DNA of 25,870 nucleotides, taken from an uncultured Lachnospiraceae bacterium. GTDB taxonomy: Bacteria > Bacillota > Clostridia > Lachnospirales > Lachnospiraceae. The notes beneath the pieces were generated by a model. It was not told where the DNA came from, ran no database searches, and saw nothing but the letters and a program-made list of their open reading frames with translations. Made by a program: the position numbers and the translations under genes. Each line of letters opens with the position of its first letter. Positions within the stretch are counted from its first letter, which is position 1. The stretch covers positions 3,257-29,126 of the forward strand of contig CAJTQG010000033.1 of the NCBI GenBank assembly GCA_910578605.1. The letters run 5' to 3'. This document shows, piece after piece, positions 22,108-25,870 of this stretch.

Positions 22108-24468
22108 TTATTGCTCTTTACTATTTTTAATAGCCATTTGAAATTCACCATCCACAGCAGTCAACGTACATTTTCCGCCATTCTTTAATGTACCAAATAA
22201 AATTTCATCCACTAGAAGGGGTTTTACTTCACTTTGTATCACCCGCTCAATTTCCCTTGCGCCAAATTCAACACTGATACCTTTCTTTTTCACAAGCTTT
22301 TTCGCTTTCTCATCTGCCGACAGTGCTACATTTTTTCGTGAAAGCAGCTTTGTAAGCTCACCCAATTTTTTCTCAACAATCTGTTCTGCCATCTTCTCAT
22401 CCATACTGTGAAATACTACAATTCTATTTAAGCGATTGCGAAATTCGGGCTGAAATATTTTCTTCACTTCTTCCAAAATCACATCCGAATTTACGTCCTG
22501 CCCCAAAAAACCGATTCCTGGTTTTCCCACTTTACTGGCGCCTGCATTGGATGTCATAATAATAATCACATTTCTGAAATCTGCCTTCCTGCCCTGATTA
22601 TCCGTAAGTGTGGCATAGTCCATCACCTGCAGCAATATGTTAAAGATATCAGGATGTGCCTTTTCTATCTCATCCAGCAAAAGAACGGCATGAGGATGCT
22701 TGCGTATTTCCTCCGTGAGAAGTCCGCCCTCCTCATACCCAACATATCCTGCCGGTGCGCCAATCAACTTTGCCACTGTATGTTTTTCTTCATATTCACT
22801 CATGTCAAAACGAATCAGCTTAATCCCTAACTCCTTTGCAAGACTTCTGGCAATCTCTGTCTTTCCCACACCGGTAGGACCCACAAACAGCAGACTGGCC
22901 AGCGGCTTTCCCTCCTCAAGAAGTCCGGCTCTTGAGAATTTCACCGCATTTACTGCCTGCCCAATCGCCTCCTCCTGACCATACACTTGATGATTCAGAC
23001 GTTCCTCCAAAGTGCCAAGAGACTCTGTTTCATCTTTCTCCACAACCTGCTTTGGAATATGGCATGTCTTTGACAAAATTTCGTCAACTAACTCCTTACT
23101 GACAGACTGCTTCTTTCCATTGATAGGATGTAGCCTGCGATAGGCTCCCGCCTCATCTATTAAATCAATGGCTTTATCCGGCAAATAGCGCTCATTCACA
23201 TACTTTGCACTCATCTGTGCCGCATATTCCAACACGCCCTTCTCATAGGAAATGCCATGAAATTCCTCATAGCTTTTCTTCAAACCCTCCAAAATTTTAA
23301 CGGTGTCCTCAATGGTTGGCTCTTTAATATCAATATTTTGAAATCGCCTTACCAAGCTTTTACTTTTCTCAAAATGTTTTTTGTACTCTTCATAAGTGGT
23401 GGCACCGATAAAACGCACATGCCCTGCTGCCAAATATGGCTTAAGCATATTAGAAATATCAAAAGTGCCGCCGTTCACTGCTCCCGCTCCTACAATATTG
23501 TGAATCTCATCCATATATACAATGGGCTTCTCCTCATGTCCAATGCTGTCCATCACTTTTTTGAAACGCTTCTCAAAATCTCCCCTGTACTGTGTGCCTG
23601 CCAGCAGACTTCCCAAATCCAGAGAAAATATTTTTGCTCCAGCCAACGGCTTTGGAACCTGATTTTCATTTATCATTCTTGCAAGACCATATGTAATAGC
23701 CGTCTTTCCCACGCCTGGCTCACCGATATGCAAAGGATTGTTTTTGTCCTTGCGGCACAATATTTCCATAGTCCGCTCTAACTCCTGTTCCCTTCCGATC
23801 AGAGGATTTACCCCTTCTAATTCTTCATTTAGGCAGGAAGCATATTTCTGCCAAAAGCCACCCTTTGTCTGTATATTATCACTGTCTTCATCCTCCCCTT
23901 CTCCAATCTCATCCCTCTCTTCCTTTCCATGAACCTGCTTATTCTTTTGCCTGTTATCCTTATGTTTTTGAAGAGTATTGTGGCCTTGTACATTCTCACC
24001 GCCATTTTCCACACTGTTCTCATAATTCATTTCCTCATAGGCAATTGTCAATTCCTGCAAAAGGTCCGGCTGCTCCACTCCCTGTACACGCATATAATAA
24101 ACGGCATAGCTGTCCTCAAGGCGAAAAATAGCATGTATCATATGGGGCAGCTCCACCAATGATTTACCGCTATATCGTGCGGATTCCAACGCATACTCCA
24201 ACACCTCCTCCATACCCTGGGAAAACTGAGGCTCACCCTCCTCATCCACTCCCCCTGGTTCCATATATTTCTCCAAATAGCTTCTTAACTTATAATCTAA
24301 TTCTCTAACACTGCCTCCGCTATTTTCAAATGCATAGGCAAAAGTATCGTTCTGACAAATAACATACAGCAGCAGCTCAGGGGTAATATATTCAAAATTT
24401 GCCGCCTTAGCCGTTGCAAATAAAATCTCCATAATTTCTGCCACTTCACTTGACACATTCATATTCAT
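22108..24468 (-). CDS. clpA: ATP-dependent Clp protease ATP-binding subunit ClpA
   Basis: ClpA is a hexameric AAA+ unfoldase that threads proteins into ClpP; with ClpS it degrades N-degron substrates. The 786 residues comprise the Clp N-domain (about 1-145), a Gln/Lys/Asp/Glu-rich linker longer than in E. coli (about 150-205), the D1 module (Walker A GEPGVGKT 249-256, Walker B VYMDE 317-321, SLVRRF arginine finger) and the D2 module (Walker A GPTGVGKT 530-537, Walker B LLLDE 596-600). The ClpP-docking tripeptide IGF is at 652-654 and sensor 2 GAR at 736-738. There is no ClpC middle domain or UVR motif, so this is ClpA rather than ClpC or ClpB. ATGA overlap with the clpS stop (24465-24468) implies coupled translation. 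Confidence 0.95.
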   Translation of the reverse strand: MNMNVSSEVAEIMEILFATAKAANFEYITPELLLYVICQNDTFAYAFENSGGSVRELDYKLRSYLEKYMEPGGVDEEGEPQFSQGMEEVLEYALESARYSGKSLVELPHMIHAIFRLEDSYAVYYMRVQGVEQPDLLQELTIAYEEMNYENSVENGGENVQGHNTLQKHKDNRQKNKQVHGKEERDEIGEGEDEDSDNIQTKGGFWQKYASCLNEELEGVNPLIGREQELERTMEILCRKDKNNPLHIGEPGVGKTAITYGLARMINENQVPKPLAGAKIFSLDLGSLLAGTQYRGDFEKRFKKVMDSIGHEEKPIVYMDEIHNIVGAGAVNGGTFDISNMLKPYLAAGHVRFIGATTYEEYKKHFEKSKSLVRRFQNIDIKEPTIEDTVKILEGLKKSYEEFHGISYEKGVLEYAAQMSAKYVNERYLPDKAIDLIDEAGAYRRLHPINGKKQSVSKELVDEILSKTCHIPKQVVEKDETESLGTLEERLNHQVYGQEEAIGQAVNAVKFSRAGLLEEGKPLASLLFVGPTGVGKTEIARSLAKELGIKLIRFDMSEYEEKHTVAKLIGAPAGYVGYEEGGLLTEEIRKHPHAVLLLDEIEKAHPDIFNILLQVMDYATLTDNQGRKADFRNVIIIMTSNAGASKVGKPGIGFLGQDVNSDVILEEVKKIFQPEFRNRLNRIVVFHSMDEKMAEQIVEKKLGELTKLLSRKNVALSADEKAKKLVKKKGISVEFGAREIERVIQSEVKPLLVDEILFGTLKNGGKCTLTAVDGEFQMAIKNSKEQ

Positions 24469-24764
24469 ACCTCCTCCACTGTCATCCGAAAAGGAAATCC
24501 CTCTTGCCTTGCTCTTGCTGTGGCCGCCTGAACCTTTGTGACAGCAATATCATAAGGGTAGGAACCAACAGCAGCTCTGCCCACATCATCTACTAAAAGC
24601 ATCAGCCGTTCTGCCTCTGCCTCCTCCTTATGAAAAATATCTATCAAAATCTCCACCACAAATTCCATGGAAGTAAAGTCGTCATTATGCATAATTACCT
24701 TATAAAGCTTTGGCTCATGTATGTTAATTCTCACCTTTTCTCTTGTTTCTCCCTTTACAGACAT
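24465..24764 (-). CDS. clpS: ATP-dependent Clp protease adaptor ClpS
   Basis: ClpS binds N-terminal Leu, Phe, Tyr or Trp of substrates and delivers them to the ClpA N-domain. The ATG at 24764 (99 residues) is preferred because GGAGG lies 5 bases upstream; ATGs at 24776 and 24785 are possible. The core reads LYKVIMHNDDFTSMEFVVEIL with Asn27, Asp28, Asp29, Thr31 and gatekeeper Met33 all as in E. coli (NDDYTPMEFV), and LMLLV with Met55 and Val58. The residue equivalent to E. coli His66, which contacts the degron's amino group, is Asp59 (LMLLVDDVGRA). The end AVTKVQAATARARQEGFPFRMTVE is typical. It is the first gene of the clpS-clpA-aat operon. Confidence 0.95.
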   Translation of the reverse strand: MSVKGETREKVRINIHEPKLYKVIMHNDDFTSMEFVVEILIDIFHKEEAEAERLMLLVDDVGRAAVGSYPYDIAVTKVQAATARARQEGFPFRMTVEEV

Positions 24765-24911
24765 AATATCCTCCATACTTTTCATTCTATAAATCTTATG
24801 ATATCAAAATATACTAAAATACCTTTTGACACCAGCATCTATCCTGTGTTACTAATTATTGTCTTCTGATTATTTTATCGTATTTCCTTCCCTCATTTTC
24901 TCCCACTTATT

Positions 24912-24940
24912 TTTATAACACATACCATTCCCTTTGACAA
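24912..24940 (-). promoter_or_regulatory. Promoter of the clpS-clpA-aat operon
   Basis: On the minus strand TTGTCA (24935-24940) and TATAAA (24912-24917) are separated by 17 bp, with a leader of about 140 bases to clpS. The -35 box lies inside the perfect hairpin 24927-24946. I saw no CtsR-type GGTCAAA repeat and no CIRCE element, so heat-shock control of the usual Firmicute kind is not evident. Confidence 0.65.
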
Positions 24941-24946
24941 GGGAAT
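24927..24946. promoter_or_regulatory. Perfect palindromic hairpin over the clpS -35 box
   Basis: ATTCCCTT and AAGGGAAT flank a 4-base centre TGAC. No T-run follows on either strand, so it is not a terminator. Its coincidence with the -35 hexamer suggests an operator for a repressor. The remainder of 24947-25131 holds a second, 14-bp palindrome TATTTTCGAAAATA (25093-25106) and no supported gene. Confidence 0.5.
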
Positions 24947-25131
24947 CTGCTAACCCTTTGGGCCATTTCGGCAAAGTCATTGCTAATCCATATGGCATAT
25001 AATTAATTAGGAAACATATCTCTTGTAATGAAATAATATAGAAAATAGAAGGAGCGCAAAAAGGAACAACAAACTATACTTGCCTGGGGAGGTATTTTCG
25101 AAAATAAAATTGTGGTAGACAACAGCCTCAT

Positions 25132-25870
25132 TCAAAGAGATTGGATTCCTATCATTTTTCTGACAATAGGTATTCTTCTTACAATAGAATACCCCAACAT
25201 TGTAAAAACAAAGCTGCCCATACAAATCAAGCAAACCTGCCCGACTATATTATGAAATAGCGGCAGTATATAATACGCAAGCGCAACTAAAACCGACTGG
25301 TGCAAAATATAAATCGGGTATGACGCTTTGTTAAAATAATCTGTAAATTTTGTCCTTTTATTCCAATATTTTCTGCCTAATACAAGCAGAACTAAAATCC
25401 AATTCCAACCGATGAAATTCACCCACCCATCGCCGTAATAGGAAAACCGATAATATAATGCTGCTGACAATATGGTGCAGGCTCCGCATATGAAAGAAAA
25501 ATACTTGATTTTTTCTTCCAATTTATCCATAACAGCATCATTGCTGAGTACATAATAACCAAGCACATACAAGGCTAAAGCTTTTCCAATGCTGAAGCCT
25601 CCAAAGTTGCCTAAATAGTACATACCCCATATCGGAATAAACAAAAGTAAAATAACAGGCGCCGAAATTTTTTCTATCTGTTCTGAAAGCTTTTCATAGG
25701 GCAAAAGCTTAAATAAAATCAAAGTAATCATAGATATGAGAAACAAAAATAATATAAACCAAAGCTGCCCTGGAGTAAAAGCGCCGTCATAGCCGCTAAA
25801 ATCCGTAATATGCGTAAAAAAATACTGCAGATGTTCTAATATTCCGCCCTGATAGCTGTCAAAATATTTT
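25132..25870 (-). CDS. Membrane acyltransferase (acyltransferase_3 family), 5' end outside the window
   Basis: The frame is open to the window edge, so the N-terminus, where the family's catalytic His lies, is missing. The visible 245 residues start YFDSYQGG and contain FTPGQLWFILFLFLISM, a segment typical of the family, then about seven hydrophobic helices: VILLLFIPIWGMYYLG, ALALYVLGYYVLS, GWNWILVLLVLG, PIYILHQSVLVALAYYIL and VCLICMGSFVFTMLG among them. It ends in RRIPIVRKMIGIQSL as expected for a complete C-terminus. Such proteins acylate surface sugars, peptidoglycan or lipids from the cytoplasmic membrane; the acceptor is unknown. No terminator was recognised after the stop. Confidence 0.85.
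   Translation of the reverse strand, partial: KYFDSYQGGILEHLQYFFTHITDFSGYDGAFTPGQLWFILFLFLISMITLILFKLLPYEKLSEQIEKISAPVILLLFIPIWGMYYLGNFGGFSIGKALALYVLGYYVLSNDAVMDKLEEKIKYFSFICGACTILSAALYYRFSYYGDGWVNFIGWNWILVLLVLGRKYWNKRTKFTDYFNKASYPIYILHQSVLVALAYYILPLFHNIVGQVCLICMGSFVFTMLGYSIVRRIPIVRKMIGIQSL

Noticed and set aside
25007..25234. Minus-strand frame of 75 codons with a hydrophobic C-terminus
   Set aside because: Nearly half overlaps the acyltransferase end in another frame, it has no ribosome site, and no family is visible.

Overview
The window is low-GC and gene-dense. Its proteins (BspA-like leucine-rich surface protein, Big_2 Ig-like domains, AGGAGG-type ribosome sites, FGGY kinase, CoaBC/PanBCD set) suggest a gut-type Firmicute, most likely a Lachnospiraceae relative. 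That assignment is an inference from gene content only. No rRNA, tRNA, CRISPR array, insertion sequence or riboswitch was recognised.

Left part (about 1-4750, minus strand): a vitamin B5/coenzyme A block read in the order Rossmann/DUF2520 protein (candidate PanG-type ketopantoate reductase), panB, panC, panD, coaBC. Together these would carry ketoisovalerate and aspartate to pantothenate and, after phosphorylation by a kinase not in the window, to 4'-phosphopantetheine. A 178-bp element bounded by inverted TTTTGATATC repeats lies between panC and panD and supplies the last codons and stop of panC.

Middle-left (about 5000-9410): a PilZ-domain protein on the plus strand, then on the minus strand an FGGY sugar kinase, a zinc-ribbon membrane protein with an extracytoplasmic domain, and an overlapping pair made of a small two-helix membrane protein and a YbjQ-family protein.

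Surface block (about 9590-17000, minus strand): a secreted glycerophosphodiester phosphodiesterase with three Ig-like domains, and a 1742-residue secreted protein that combines BspA-type leucine-rich repeats, a papain/C39-like Cys-His-Asp region, a Pro/Asp repeat stalk and three lysine-rich Ig-like domains. The large gene is transcribed away from an XRE regulator across a 560-bp region with two good promoters and two dyads.

Regulator block (about 17540-19500): two convergent XRE-type regulators whose C-terminal halves are built from different tandem repeats: a 15-residue repeat with a cysteine at the same place in eight successive copies (probable beta-solenoid), and a roughly 28-residue helical repeat. 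These are the least explained genes here. Next comes a decayed WGR-domain gene and an intact MFS efflux-type transporter.

Right part (about 21350-24940, minus strand): clpS-clpA-aat, a compact N-degron operon: the transferase that adds Leu/Phe to proteins, the adaptor that reads such N-termini and the unfoldase that feeds ClpP. ClpS has Asp where the E. coli protein has the His that contacts the N-degron. The window ends inside a membrane acyltransferase gene.
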